This document shows positions 16,534 through 24,530 of a stretch of DNA of 64,000 bases, one piece after another (position 1 is the first letter of the stretch; each line of letters begins with the position of its first letter). This DNA is from Saccharopolyspora galaxeae (GTDB lineage: Bacteria; Actinomycetota; Actinomycetes; Mycobacteriales; Pseudonocardiaceae), in contig NZ_JADDUE010000004.1 in NCBI RefSeq assembly GCF_016526145.1, positions 310,001 to 374,000 of the forward strand. The letters run 5' to 3'. The translations under genes and the position numbers were made by a program. The notes below the pieces were generated by a model. That model was not told the DNA's origin. It saw only the letters and a list, made by a program, of their open reading frames with translations, and did not search any database.

Positions 16534-17789
16534 TGAACCGCCGGAGCATCCTGCGGATCGCCGCCGCACTGCTGCTGGTGCTGTCCGCGACGGGATCCGC
16601 CGCGCCCCGGGAACCCGTTGCGGCGCAACAACTTCCGGTTTTCCCGGCGGAAACTCCGCCGATGGGCTGGAACAGCTGGAACACCTTCGGCTGCGACATC
16701 GACGAGGCCAAGGTCCGGCGCGCCGCCGACGCCCTGGTACGCTCGGGGATGCGCGACGCCGGCTACCGGAACGTGGTCGTGGACGACTGCTGGTACGAAC
16801 CGCAGCGCGACACGGCCGGGAACCTGCGCGCCGACCGCGCACGCTTCCCGAGCGGAATGGCCGCCCTCGGCGACTACCTGCACTCCCGGGGCCTGCGATT
16901 CGGCCTCTACATGTCGCCGAACGTGCGCACCTGCGCGCAATTCACCGGCGCCTATCCGGGAAGCACCGGCAGCGGCGACCGCGAGCTCGGCGACGCCCGG
17001 ACCTTCGCCGCCTGGGGCGTGGACTACCTGAAGTACGACTGGTGCCACGGCGCAGGTTCCACCCGCACCGCCCGCGCCGCGTTCACCACGATGCGCGACG
17101 CGCTGGCCGCCACCGGCAGGCCGATCACCTACAGCATCAACCCGAACAGCAATTTCCCCGGCGCACCGGGAGAAACCGAGAGCTGGCGCGGCGTCGCGCA
17201 CCTGGCGCGCAGCACCGAGGACATCCAGCCGGTCTGGGACACCGGGCACACCAACGAACATCCGATGGGCGTGCGCAACATCATCGAAGTCCTCAGTGGA
17301 CTCCCCGACCGGCCCGCGCCCGGCTATTGGAACGACCCGGACATGCTCGAAGTCGGCGTGAACGGCCACCCCGGCCTGAACCACGAAGAAGCGCGCACGC
17401 ACCTGAGCATGTGGGCGATGTTCGCCGCCCCGCTCATCGCGGGCAACGACCCGAGCCGGATGAGCCCGGCCGACCACGACCTGCTCACCAACCCGGAAGT
17501 CCTGGCCGTCGATCAGGACCCGCTCGGCCACGCCGCACACCGCGTCACCGGCGGCGACCACCAGGTCTGGACGCGCCCACTGCAACAGGGCACCGCCGTC
17601 GCCCTCTACAACCGCAGCGACCAACCCGCCCGAATCAGCACCACGCCGGCCGAACTCCGCCTGCCACCGGGCGATCACCGCATCCGCAACCTGTGGACCG
17701 GCCACCACTACCGCACCACCGACCCGATCTCCGCCGACGTCCCCGCGCACGGCACGGTCCTGCTGCGGATCGACTCCGCCCGGCGGTAA
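16533..17789 (+). CDS. Secreted glycoside hydrolase family 27 alpha-galactosidase
   Basis: 418 residues. ATG 16533 shares bases with the preceding stop. Residues 1-24 look like a signal peptide, so the enzyme should be exported. The GH27 TIM barrel begins with PPMGWNSWNTFGCDIDE (42-58), followed by VVVDDCWYE. The nucleophile is Asp169 in YLKYDWC and the acid/base Asp230 in ARSTEDIQPVWD, with WNDPDMLEVG following. A beta-sandwich domain closes the protein at about 340-418. GH27 enzymes remove terminal alpha-galactose (or alpha-N-acetylgalactosamine) residues. Translational coupling to a membrane glycosyltransferase is unusual and suggests that the hydrolase trims or recycles the same envelope glycan. 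Confidence 0.92.
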   Translation: MNRRSILRIAAALLLVLSATGSAAPREPVAAQQLPVFPAETPPMGWNSWNTFGCDIDEAKVRRAADALVRSGMRDAGYRNVVVDDCWYEPQRDTAGNLRADRARFPSGMAALGDYLHSRGLRFGLYMSPNVRTCAQFTGAYPGSTGSGDRELGDARTFAAWGVDYLKYDWCHGAGSTRTARAAFTTMRDALAATGRPITYSINPNSNFPGAPGETESWRGVAHLARSTEDIQPVWDTGHTNEHPMGVRNIIEVLSGLPDRPAPGYWNDPDMLEVGVNGHPGLNHEEARTHLSMWAMFAAPLIAGNDPSRMSPADHDLLTNPEVLAVDQDPLGHAAHRVTGGDHQVWTRPLQQGTAVALYNRSDQPARISTTPAELRLPPGDHRIRNLWTGHHYRTTDPISADVPAHGTVLLRIDSARR

Positions 17790-17797
17790 CTACCGGC

Positions 17798-18742
17798 TCA
17801 GTAGTGCGCGTTGCGGGGCTTCGGCTGGCAGGACGGGCAGGTGTAGGAGGAGCGGTTCATGAACGAGTCGCGGCGCACGATCGCGCCGCAGCGCGGGCAC
17901 GGGTGTCCGGCCTGGCCGTACACCGCCAGCGAACGGTCGAAGTAGCCGGACTCGCCGTTGACGTTGACGTAGAGATCGTCGAACGAGGTGCCGCCCGCCC
18001 GCAGCGCATCGGCCATCACCTCGGTCACCGCTTCCAGCAGCCGCCGCACCGCGGGCCGCGTCAACGTTTCCGTCGGACGCGCCCAGTGCATCTTGGCCCG
18101 CCACAGCGCCTCATCGGCGTAGATGTTGCCGATGCCGGAGACCAGCGACTGGTCCAGCAGCGCCCGCTTCACACCGGTGCGCCGCGACCGCATCTTCGCC
18201 ACGACCGCTTCGGAGTCGAAAACCTTCTCCAGCGGATCCGGCGCGATGTGCGCCACCGGCGTCGGCAGCGCCACGCCGCCCACGTCGACCAGGTCGGCCA
18301 AGCTCAACCCGCCGAACGTGCGCTGATCCACGAACCGCAGCTCCGGGCCGCCGTCGGTGAACCGGAACCGCACCCGCAGATGCTTCTCGTCCGCGGCGCC
18401 CTGCGGCTGCACCAGCAGTTGGCCGCTCATGCCCAGATGGGTCAACAACGCCTCGCCGGGCACCGCACCGTCTGCGGTGCCGACGAACTCGGTCGACTGG
18501 GTGCGCCCGGCCAGATCGTCCTGCGCGGGCAGGTCGTCGCCGAGCTCCAGCCACAGGTACTTGCCGCGGCGCTGCGCCGACCACACCGTGCGACCGGCCA
18601 GCCGCCCCGCGAAATCTTGCGGACCGGGCACGTGCCTGCGCACCGCACGCTGGTGCAGGACTTCCACAGTGGACAACGTGCGGCCCGCGACGTGTTCGGC
18701 CACGCCGCGCCGGACGACCTCGACCTCGGGCAATTCGGGCAA
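17798..18742 (-). CDS. mutM: Formamidopyrimidine-DNA glycosylase (Fpg/MutM)
   Basis: 314 residues from a TTG at 18742. This start is set by chemistry: Fpg uses the N-terminal proline as nucleophile, and only TTG 18742 gives (M)PELPEVEVV with Pro2 and Glu3. GGAGAGG lies about 8 bp upstream. The enzyme excises 8-oxoguanine and other oxidised purines and nicks the strand. Visible are [10 protein letters not shown] (catalytic Lys region), [11 protein letters not shown], the helix-two-turn-helix [13 protein letters not shown], and a C-terminal zinc finger with Cys pairs CPRC...CPSC. The loop after LELGDD is about 20 residues longer than in E. coli. It is convergent with the GH27 gene, leaving only 8 bp between the stops. 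Confidence 0.94.
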   Translation of the reverse strand: MPELPEVEVVRRGVAEHVAGRTLSTVEVLHQRAVRRHVPGPQDFAGRLAGRTVWSAQRRGKYLWLELGDDLPAQDDLAGRTQSTEFVGTADGAVPGEALLTHLGMSGQLLVQPQGAADEKHLRVRFRFTDGGPELRFVDQRTFGGLSLADLVDVGGVALPTPVAHIAPDPLEKVFDSEAVVAKMRSRRTGVKRALLDQSLVSGIGNIYADEALWRAKMHWARPTETLTRPAVRRLLEAVTEVMADALRAGGTSFDDLYVNVNGESGYFDRSLAVYGQAGHPCPRCGAIVRRDSFMNRSSYTCPSCQPKPRNAHY

Positions 18743-18806
18743 CGCGCGCACCTCTCCACCGCAATCGGCCCCGCGGGGCCGCGAGCCGGGCGAGCGCCCG
18801 GCCGGA

Positions 18807-19649
18807 TCACCGCGACGAGTCCCCGCTGGCGGCCTGGTCCTGCTCAGCGCCCGCGTCGTGGTCCTGCCCGGCGGGCGCATCGGACTCGGCAGGCGCATCC
18901 TGCCCGGCGGGCGCGGCCTGCTCGTCGGACCGCTCGGAGAGCCAGCGCCAAGCCGCCTGGGCGGCCTTCTGCTCGGCTTCCTTCTTCGTGCGCCCGTCAC
19001 CCTCACCGAGGGTGTCGCCCGCGACGGAGACGAAGGCGTTGAACTCCTTGCGGTGGTCCGGCCCGTGCTCCTCGACCCGGTACTCCGGCACGCCGCGCCC
19101 GGTGGCGGCGGTGAGCTCCTGCAGGCTGGTCTTCCAATCCAGCCCGGCACCGCGCTGCGGCGCCTCGTTCAGCAGCGGCTCGAACAGCTTGTAGATCATC
19201 CCGCGCGCCACGTCGATGCCGTGCTGCAGGTACACCGCGCCGAGCACGGCCTCCAAGCCGTCGGCGAGGATGCTCGCCTTGTCCCGGCCGCCGGTGAGCT
19301 CCTCACCGCGGCCCAGCAGCAAGTACTCGCCCAGACCGCCATCACCGAGCCCGCGGGCCACACCTGCCAGCGCGTTCATGTTCACCAGGCTCGCGCGCAG
19401 CTTCGCCAGCTGGCCCTCCGGCAGGTCCGGGTGCTCCCGGTACAGCCGGTCGGTGATGACCAGCCCGAGCACCGCGTCGCCGAGGAACTCCAGCCGCTCG
19501 TTCGGCGGCAGCCCACCGTTCTCGTAGGCGTAGGAGCGGTGCGTCAGGGCAAGCGTGAGCAGCTCGGCGTCGAGCTCGACGCCGAGCGCTGCCAACAACG
19601 GGGTCCGGTCCGCGTCCGCGACGCGGTTCCGGGATTGCTTTCCCCCCAC
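18807..19649 (-). CDS. rnc: Ribonuclease III
   Basis: 280 residues from GTG 19649. The signature [13 protein letters not shown] (50-62) carries catalytic acidic residues, and the second acidic motif lies in [17 protein letters not shown] double-stranded RNA-binding domain occupies about 180-250 ([14 protein letters not shown]...[16 protein letters not shown]). An acidic Ala/Gln/Asp-rich tail of about 35 residues is extra compared with E. coli. The enzyme cleaves double-stranded RNA in rRNA processing and mRNA decay. Order rpmF-rnc-mutM is the standard actinobacterial arrangement; the rpmF stop is only 16 bp upstream. Confidence 0.95.
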   Translation of the reverse strand: MGGKQSRNRVADADRTPLLAALGVELDAELLTLALTHRSYAYENGGLPPNERLEFLGDAVLGLVITDRLYREHPDLPEGQLAKLRASLVNMNALAGVARGLGDGGLGEYLLLGRGEELTGGRDKASILADGLEAVLGAVYLQHGIDVARGMIYKLFEPLLNEAPQRGAGLDWKTSLQELTAATGRGVPEYRVEEHGPDHRKEFNAFVSVAGDTLGEGDGRTKKEAEQKAAQAAWRWLSERSDEQAAPAGQDAPAESDAPAGQDHDAGAEQDQAASGDSSR

Positions 19650-19665
19650 TCCGCGACCCGCGGCG

Positions 19666-19848
19666 TCAGGCGGGCGCGACGACCTGGCGGCCGCCGTACT
19701 GTCCGCAGGACGGGCAGACCACGTGCGGCAGCTTCTGCTCCCGGCAGGACCGGTTGGAGCACTGCACCAGGTTCGGAGCGGAAGCCTTCCACTGCGACCG
19801 GCGGTGCCGGGTGTTGGAGCGGGACATCTTGCGCTTGGGGACGGCCAC
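19666..19848 (-). CDS. rpmF: 50S ribosomal protein L32, zinc-binding form
   Basis: 60 residues beginning [18 protein letters not shown], the invariant L32 start. Four cysteines (30, 35, 45, 48; patterns CSNRSC and CPSC) form a zinc ribbon, so this is the C+ form. It binds the large subunit near the peptidyl transferase region. It starts 3 bp from the end of the DUF177 gene and is followed by rnc in one transcript. Confidence 0.97.
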   Translation of the reverse strand: MAVPKRKMSRSNTRHRRSQWKASAPNLVQCSNRSCREQKLPHVVCPSCGQYGGRQVVAPA

Positions 19849-19850
19849 GA

Positions 19851-20426
19851 CTAGTTCTCCTCTTCGATTCCGCCGAACCGCTCACGCAGCGCGGCCCAGC
19901 GAGGGTCAATCGTCTCATGGGTGTGATCGGAGTCGAGCTCGGCCCACTTGGCCCCGCACCCGGCGCACAACCCCTGGCAGTCTTCCGCGCAGACCGGGGA
20001 GCTGGGCATCGCCAGCAGCATCGCGTCGCGCACCGCGGGCTGCAGGTCGATGAGCTCGTCCTGCACCCGGCTGACCTCGTCCTCGTCGGTCGTGCTGTCG
20101 GTGGTGCTGTCCGGGTAGGCGTACAGCTCGCGCAGCTCGATCTCGATCTCGTCGGCGACCGGGTCCAGGCAGCGCGCGCACTCACCGGCCAGCTCGGCGG
20201 ACGCGGTGCCGGAGACCAGCACGCCCTCCACCACCGACTCGGCCAGCAGGTCCAGCCGGACCGGCTCCCCCTCGGCCACCCCGATCAGATCCAGGCCGAA
20301 CCCGGCAGGTACCGGTGCACTGCGGGTGTACTGGCGGCTGCTGCCCGCGCGGTGCCCGATCTCGCGGGTGTCGAGCACCCACGGACCGACCTGGGCGGTG
20401 CGTGCGGCATCACGGTTCTCGGACAT
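19851..20426 (-). CDS. yceD: DUF177 (YceD) family protein
   Basis: 191 residues from ATG 20426; no strong ribosome site is seen and a GTG directly before it is an alternative. The family pattern is present: [19 protein letters not shown], then [10 protein letters not shown] in the middle, and a cysteine cluster [13 protein letters not shown] near 150 that may bind metal. YceD/DUF177 genes almost always precede rpmF, as here. The family has been linked to 23S rRNA accumulation in plants and bacteria (DCL1 homologues). Likely a cytosolic ribosome-biogenesis factor; direct evidence in actinobacteria is thin. Confidence 0.88.
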   Translation of the reverse strand: MSENRDAARTAQVGPWVLDTREIGHRAGSSRQYTRSAPVPAGFGLDLIGVAEGEPVRLDLLAESVVEGVLVSGTASAELAGECARCLDPVADEIEIELRELYAYPDSTTDSTTDEDEVSRVQDELIDLQPAVRDAMLLAMPSSPVCAEDCQGLCAGCGAKWAELDSDHTHETIDPRWAALRERFGGIEEEN

Positions 20427-20788
20427 CACTGAATCTCGTTGCGGCGAAGGGTCCCAGCTGGTGCTGGGTTCCGGCGGTGTGCTGGCCTGGTGCGGACGTC
20501 CCGGGCACCGGCGAGCGCCGGTGGTGCGGGAATCCCGATCGGAACCGGACTCCGCGACTCCCGGAGCTCGGACGCGGATATCTGGAACGCGGACGCCTGC
20601 GACCCGGGCGGTCCGTGCCTCGGATCTCCGGAAGCAGAGCATCCGGAAACCGAGATATCCAGAAACCGGGACATCCGGAAACCGGAGCATCCGGAACCCG
20701 GACCCCGGACAACGGGCGAATCCCGCACGGCCAGTAGATCCAGCCTACGCCACCGCCGCGACCACCTGGAATCGCCCCACCCGCGCGG
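20427..20788. other. Intergenic gap with 16-bp tandem repeats
   Basis: A 362-bp gap between the sepIVA stop and yceD start, both on the minus strand. It contains the yceD promoter and a block of 16-bp tandem repeats (20641-20704). Small frames that cross it on both strands are made of the repeats and are not convincing genes. Confidence 0.6.
20641..20704. repeat. Tandem repeat, 16 bp x 4
   Basis: Four consecutive units with the pattern ATCCGGAAACCGGGAC: 20641-20656, 20657-20672, 20673-20688 and 20689-20704, differing at one to three positions each. A degenerate unit may precede them at 20624-20640. The unit length is not a multiple of three, which argues against coding. Confidence 0.85.
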
Positions 20789-21535
20789 TCAGCTCTCGGG
20801 GTCCTGCCCGTTGGTCGCGACGGCCGAGCGGGCGTCCTCGTAGTCGAACGGCACGCCCACCGGGCTGCGCAGCTGCTGGCGTCCGCGCCCGACCGTGCGC
20901 AGCGTGCGGCTGAGCAGGTCCTCGAAGTCGGCCAGCCGGGAGTCCACGTAGGCATCGCAGTCGCTGCGCAGCCGCTCGGCGTCCTCGTTGGCGCTTTCCA
21001 CGATGCGGTGCGCCTCGCTGTGCGCGGCCTGGGCGACCTCGGTGTCGGCGACCAGCCGGGACTGCTCGGTGCGGCCCTCGTGCACGGACTGCTCGTAGGC
21101 GGCCCGCCCGGCCTGCACCATCCGGTCGGCCTCGGACTGGGCGCGGCTGACGTGGTCCTCGTACTCGCGGCGGCCGGCGGTCACCGACTCCTCGGCCTCC
21201 GCGCGCGCGTCGGCGATCATCTGGTCGGCCCGGTCGCGGGCGTCGGAGAGGATCTGCTCCGCCTCGGAGCGCGCCGAGGACAGCGTGCGGTCGGCCTCCG
21301 TGCGGGCGTCGCCGATCGCCTTGCCGGACTGCGCCTCGGCCTTGGACACCACGTCGTCGCGGTGGTCCAGCACGTCCTGCGCGTCGTCGAACTCCTGCGG
21401 CAGCGCGTCGCGCACGTCGTCGAGCAGTTCCAGCACGTCGCCGCGGGGCACCACGCAGCCCGACGTCATCGGAACGCCGCGCGCCTCCTCGACGATCGTC
21501 ACGAGCTCGTCGAGCGCCTCGAAAACCCGGTACAC
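20789..21535 (-). CDS. sepIVA: Septum-associated DivIVA-domain protein SepIVA
   Basis: 248 residues from GTG 21535 (YRVFEALDELVTIVEEARGV), which matches the start of the M. tuberculosis Rv2927c protein and has AGGGAG upstream; an ATG 14 codons earlier is less likely. The N-terminal part is followed by a very long coiled coil (about 60-210) with regular Ala/Glu/Arg heptads (ARTEADRTLSSARSEAEQIL). SepIVA is a DivIVA-like septal protein needed for division and intracellular-membrane-domain organisation in mycobacteria. The position between coaD and yceD/rpmF/rnc/mutM is conserved with mycobacteria. Confidence 0.88.
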   Translation of the reverse strand: MYRVFEALDELVTIVEEARGVPMTSGCVVPRGDVLELLDDVRDALPQEFDDAQDVLDHRDDVVSKAEAQSGKAIGDARTEADRTLSSARSEAEQILSDARDRADQMIADARAEAEESVTAGRREYEDHVSRAQSEADRMVQAGRAAYEQSVHEGRTEQSRLVADTEVAQAAHSEAHRIVESANEDAERLRSDCDAYVDSRLADFEDLLSRTLRTVGRGRQQLRSPVGVPFDYEDARSAVATNGQDPES

Positions 21536-21782
21536 CTCGATCTCCCTGCCGTCGTAGCCGTCCGGAGCGCAAAGCATGACACCAGACCCCGGCCCCGGCG
21601 ATCACGGGTCGGCCGATCTCCAGTGTGCCGTGACCGGCGGCGGGCGGGGCGCAACTACGCCGCGCGTGTCCCGTTTCACCTGACCGCGGAAGCGGCTGCC
21701 GCCGATCGGGTGATCGACATCTCGCGGTGCGAACAGACCGGCACCCGCCGCGCAGCGCGGCGGGTGCCGGGGAACGAGCGGA

Positions 21783-22217
21783 TCAGGCGTTGATGTCGGT
21801 GATGGAGAACGTCTCGTAGTGGTCCTCGGTGTAGAAGTACTCGCCGCCGTCGCCGACCACGAAGCGCCGCGCCCCGCGGTCGTCGCTGCCCGGCGTTTCC
21901 ACCGTGTACTCCTTGTAGTAGCCGTCGGCGCAGTCCGGCAGGATCCCTTCGCGGTTGCTGAAGGTCTGGCCGTCCTGCGGGTACGGGAACGGGCCGCCCT
22001 GCTTGATCAGGTTGACCGTGTCGGTGGCTTCCGGCGGCAGTTCGGAGAGCTTGACCGGGGCGAACTCGCCGGTTTCGCCGCACGGCGCCTGCTGCACCTG
22101 GACTGGGGCCGCGGGCGCGGGGGCGGTGGCGACCGCGGCGCTGGAGAAGCCGAACAGGCCCGCCATCGCGAGCAGTCCGGCAAGAACGACCTTGATGGCT
22201 CTGGACGAGATGCTCAT
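21783..22217 (-). CDS. Secreted guanyl-specific ribonuclease (RNase N1/T1, RNase Sa-like)
   Basis: 144 residues. A signal peptide (1-31, ending SAAVATA) is followed by a linker and a mature domain very close to Streptomyces aureofaciens RNase Sa (LSELPPEATDTVNLI, GPFPYPQDGQTFSNRE, YYKEYTVETPG, YTEDHYETFSI). By alignment the catalytic residues are Glu103, Arg114, Arg118 and His133. It cleaves RNA after guanosine, outside the cell. RNase Sa closes a disulfide between its N- and C-terminal Cys; here the C-terminal Cys is missing (ends DINA) and Cys46 and Cys95 are the only pair. No barstar-like inhibitor gene adjoins. Confidence 0.93.
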   Translation of the reverse strand: MSISSRAIKVVLAGLLAMAGLFGFSSAAVATAPAPAAPVQVQQAPCGETGEFAPVKLSELPPEATDTVNLIKQGGPFPYPQDGQTFSNREGILPDCADGYYKEYTVETPGSDDRGARRFVVGDGGEYFYTEDHYETFSITDINA

Positions 22218-22377
22218 GCGCCGGACGCTAGCCCCGCCGCCCGGCCGCGCCGGGCGGTTTGGCGGGAACCCGAAGCCTGCTGCACCCGGAGTTCACCCGG
22301 CAGTGGCTCCAGGTCGTTCCCGGTACATCTCCCGTTCCCGATGCGGGAAGCCGCGGGACCGATCGCCCGAGCGGACC

Positions 22378-22872
22378 TCAGCCGTCCTCGGCCGCGCGTT
22401 CGGCGACGCGCTTCACCAGGCGCTGCTCGATCTTCGGCGGGACCAGGCTGGAAACGTCCCCGCCGTAGGTCGCGACCTCCTTGACCAGCGAGCTGGCCAG
22501 GAAGCTGTAGAGCGGATTGGTGGACATGAACAGCGTCTCCACCCCGGAGAGCCGCTGGTTCATCTGCGCCATCTGCAGCTCGTAGTCGAAGTCGCTGACC
22601 GCGCGCAGGCCCTTCACGATCGCGCCGATGCCGTTGTTGCGGCAGTAGTCCACCAGCAGGCCGTGCCAGGAGTCGATGCGCACGTTCGGCCACGGCTCGG
22701 TGACCTCGCGCAGCATCTCGATGCGTTCGTCGACGCCGAACAGGCTGCGCTTGCTCTTGTTCACCAGCACCGCGATGACGACCTCGTCGAACAGCCCGGA
22801 AGACCGCTCGATGATGTCGAGATGGCCGTTGGTAACAGGGTCGTAGGAGCCCGGACACACGGCACGCCTCAT
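22378..22872 (-). CDS. coaD: Phosphopantetheine adenylyltransferase
   Basis: 164 residues from ATG 22872. It begins MRRAVCPGSYDPVTNGHLDII, with the nucleotidyltransferase motif TNGH, and has GLRAVSDFDYELQMAQMN and STNPLYSFLASSLVKEVA, all typical of CoaD. It transfers AMP from ATP to 4'-phosphopantetheine, the penultimate step of coenzyme A synthesis. The rsmD stop lies 61 bp upstream. The order rsmD-coaD is conserved in actinobacteria. Confidence 0.96.
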   Translation of the reverse strand: MRRAVCPGSYDPVTNGHLDIIERSSGLFDEVVIAVLVNKSKRSLFGVDERIEMLREVTEPWPNVRIDSWHGLLVDYCRNNGIGAIVKGLRAVSDFDYELQMAQMNQRLSGVETLFMSTNPLYSFLASSLVKEVATYGGDVSSLVPPKIEQRLVKRVAERAAEDG

Positions 22873-22933
22873 GAGCGCCGACGTTAGCACCGGCCCGGGT
22901 GCCCATCAGGCGTCGCGTGGCGTGCGTCACCGA

Positions 22934-23539
22934 TCACGCGGGTTCGTTGCCCGCCCAGTGCACGACGGTGTCGCCGTAGCGGCGGCTGCGGATGGCCGCC
23001 AGTGGTTCCGGCCAGCTCGGATCTCCGTTGCGCACCGCCTGTTCCAGCACCACGACCGCGCCCGGCGCGAGCCGGCCGCCTGCCGCCAGCGCGCGCAGCG
23101 CCGAGTCCAACTTGGACGGGTCGAGGTCGTAGGGCGGGTCGGCGAACACCACGTCGAACGGTCCGGCAGGCGGCGCTCCCAGCGCAGTATCGGCCTGCCC
23201 AGTATCGGCCTGCCCAGTGTCGGCCAGCGCCGTCTCGGCCTTGGCCTGCTCGATCCGGATCTGCCGGAAACCGAGGGAGCCGGCGTTGCGGCGGACGATC
23301 TGCGCGGCGCGCCGGTCGGCCTCTACGAACGTGGCGTGCGCGGCTCCGCGGGAAAGGGCTTCCAGCCCGAGCGCACCGGAGCCCGCGTAGAGGTCGAGCA
23401 CCCGCGCGCCGTCCAGCTCCACGCTCGCTTCCAGCGCGCTGAACACGGCTTCCCGGACTCGTTCGGACGTCGGGCGGGTACCGCGCGGGGGCACTTCGAT
23501 GCGGCGTCCGCCCGCGCTGCCGGCCACGATCCGAGTCAC
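22934..23539 (-). CDS. rsmD: 16S rRNA (guanine-N2)-methyltransferase RsmD
   Basis: 201 residues from GTG 23539 (MTRIVAGSAGGRRIEVP), the usual RsmD start. Motifs are RPTSERVREAVFSAL, LDLYAGSGALGLEALSRGA (SAM-binding) and FADPPYDLD, the catalytic N-methylase motif. It methylates G966 of 16S rRNA in the 30S subunit. A short in-frame DNA repeat (15 bp x 3 near 23180-23225) encodes TGQADTGQAD, an insertion in a surface loop. It is followed by coaD. Confidence 0.93.
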   Translation of the reverse strand: MTRIVAGSAGGRRIEVPPRGTRPTSERVREAVFSALEASVELDGARVLDLYAGSGALGLEALSRGAAHATFVEADRRAAQIVRRNAGSLGFRQIRIEQAKAETALADTGQADTGQADTALGAPPAGPFDVVFADPPYDLDPSKLDSALRALAAGGRLAPGAVVVLEQAVRNGDPSWPEPLAAIRSRRYGDTVVHWAGNEPA

Positions 23540-23696
23540 CGGGTCATCTTCGCGCACGGTCGCGGGGGCGCGGGTGCGGGGGACTCCCGCCTCGCCCCGG
23601 TTCGAGACGGCAGAAGGAGCGGGCCGGGCGTGGTCGTCGACGGCTGCGGCGCGGCGGGGAAAGCAGCGCGGCCCGCCCGGGCGCTGCGAACGAAAA

Positions 23697-23734
23697 ACTC
23701 CGCCCGGGCGGGGAGTTCCCTGCCCGGGCGGAGT
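23697..23734 (-). terminator. Intrinsic terminator after the L,D-transpeptidase gene
   Basis: A perfect 13-bp stem, ACTCCGCCCGGGC (23697-23709) against GCCCGGGCGGAGT (23722-23734), with a 12-nt loop. On the minus strand the stem is followed directly by TTTTTCG. This is a textbook Rho-independent terminator, about 80 bp past the stop at 23816. Confidence 0.9.
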
Positions 23735-23815
23735 CGCGCCGTCGCGGCGGATCGCCGTGGCGGCGGGTCGCCGTCGCGGCGAATCACTGCCGCGGCGAAT
23801 CACCGCCGTGCCGGA

Positions 23816-24271
23816 TCACTGCACGACTTGCACCTCGTCGCCCTTGTTCAGCTCGTCGAAGAACCGCTTCGCGGCGGTGGTGGACAAGTGCAGGCAGCCG
23901 TTGGACTCCTGCTGGAGGCTGCCCTCGTGGAAGGCGACGCCGGTGTTGGTGAAGAACACCGCGTTCGGCATCGGTGCGTTGTCGAACTCGCCGCTGCGGT
24001 GGTCGGCGTCCTTCCACTGCACCTGGAACACGCCGGTCGGCGTCTCGGCGCCCGCCTTACCGGAGGTGAGCGGCACCGGGCCGTAGTAGCCCGTGCCGTC
24101 CTTCTGCAACCACGCCTGCTTCGACGACAGGTCGACGCACGCCTTCGCGCTCGGTTGGCACGGGGTGACATCGCCGGCGTCGGCGTAGGCCGCGGCTCCG
24201 GTCAGCGCGCCGCCCGCGGCGAGTGCGGTCACCAGGGCCAGTCGCCCGGCGTGCTTGGTCAAGTTGCGCAC
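23816..24271 (-). CDS. Secreted L,D-transpeptidase (YkuD fold)
   Basis: 151 residues from GTG 24271, with GGAAGG about 11 bp upstream. A signal peptide covers residues 1-31. The YkuD domain has the His in VAFHEGSLQ (His115) and the catalytic Cys126 in ESNGCLHLS, a variant of the usual SHGCxR motif with Asn in place of His and His in place of Arg. Such enzymes form 3-3 cross-links or attach proteins to peptidoglycan; short single-domain members like this may also be modifying enzymes. Cys38 and Cys45 could form a disulfide. It has its own terminator and is not clearly in an operon. Confidence 0.85.
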   Translation of the reverse strand: MRNLTKHAGRLALVTALAAGGALTGAAAYADAGDVTPCQPSAKACVDLSSKQAWLQKDGTGYYGPVPLTSGKAGAETPTGVFQVQWKDADHRSGEFDNAPMPNAVFFTNTGVAFHEGSLQQESNGCLHLSTTAAKRFFDELNKGDEVQVVQ

Positions 24272-24476
24272 GGTCGTTCACGTCCTTCCGGATCTTCGCT
24301 GTCACTCCACCGTGCCACAAGCACACGTGTTCGGTTTCGCTGCGGGGTCGGATTTCGCCCGATATCCGCAAAAAGATGACGTTGGCCCGGGAAAATCGGC
24401 CGCTGGCAACGGGTTCGCACCCACGGATGATCTAATTGCGTTTGCACGCAACGTGTTTGGCCGACTCCGGTGCTCC

Positions 24477-24530
24477 GCAGCTCAATCGCGCGGTCGCGCG
24501 ACGGCAGCTCAATCGCGCGGTCGCGCGACG
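24477..24530. repeat. 27-bp tandem duplication across the methyltransferase stop codon
   Basis: Two identical 27-bp units, 24477-24503 and 24504-24530, starting GCAGCTCAATCGCGCGG. The second unit contains the last codons and stop (24509-24511) of the methyltransferase gene; the first is its copy downstream. This looks like a recent slippage duplication. Confidence 0.9.
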
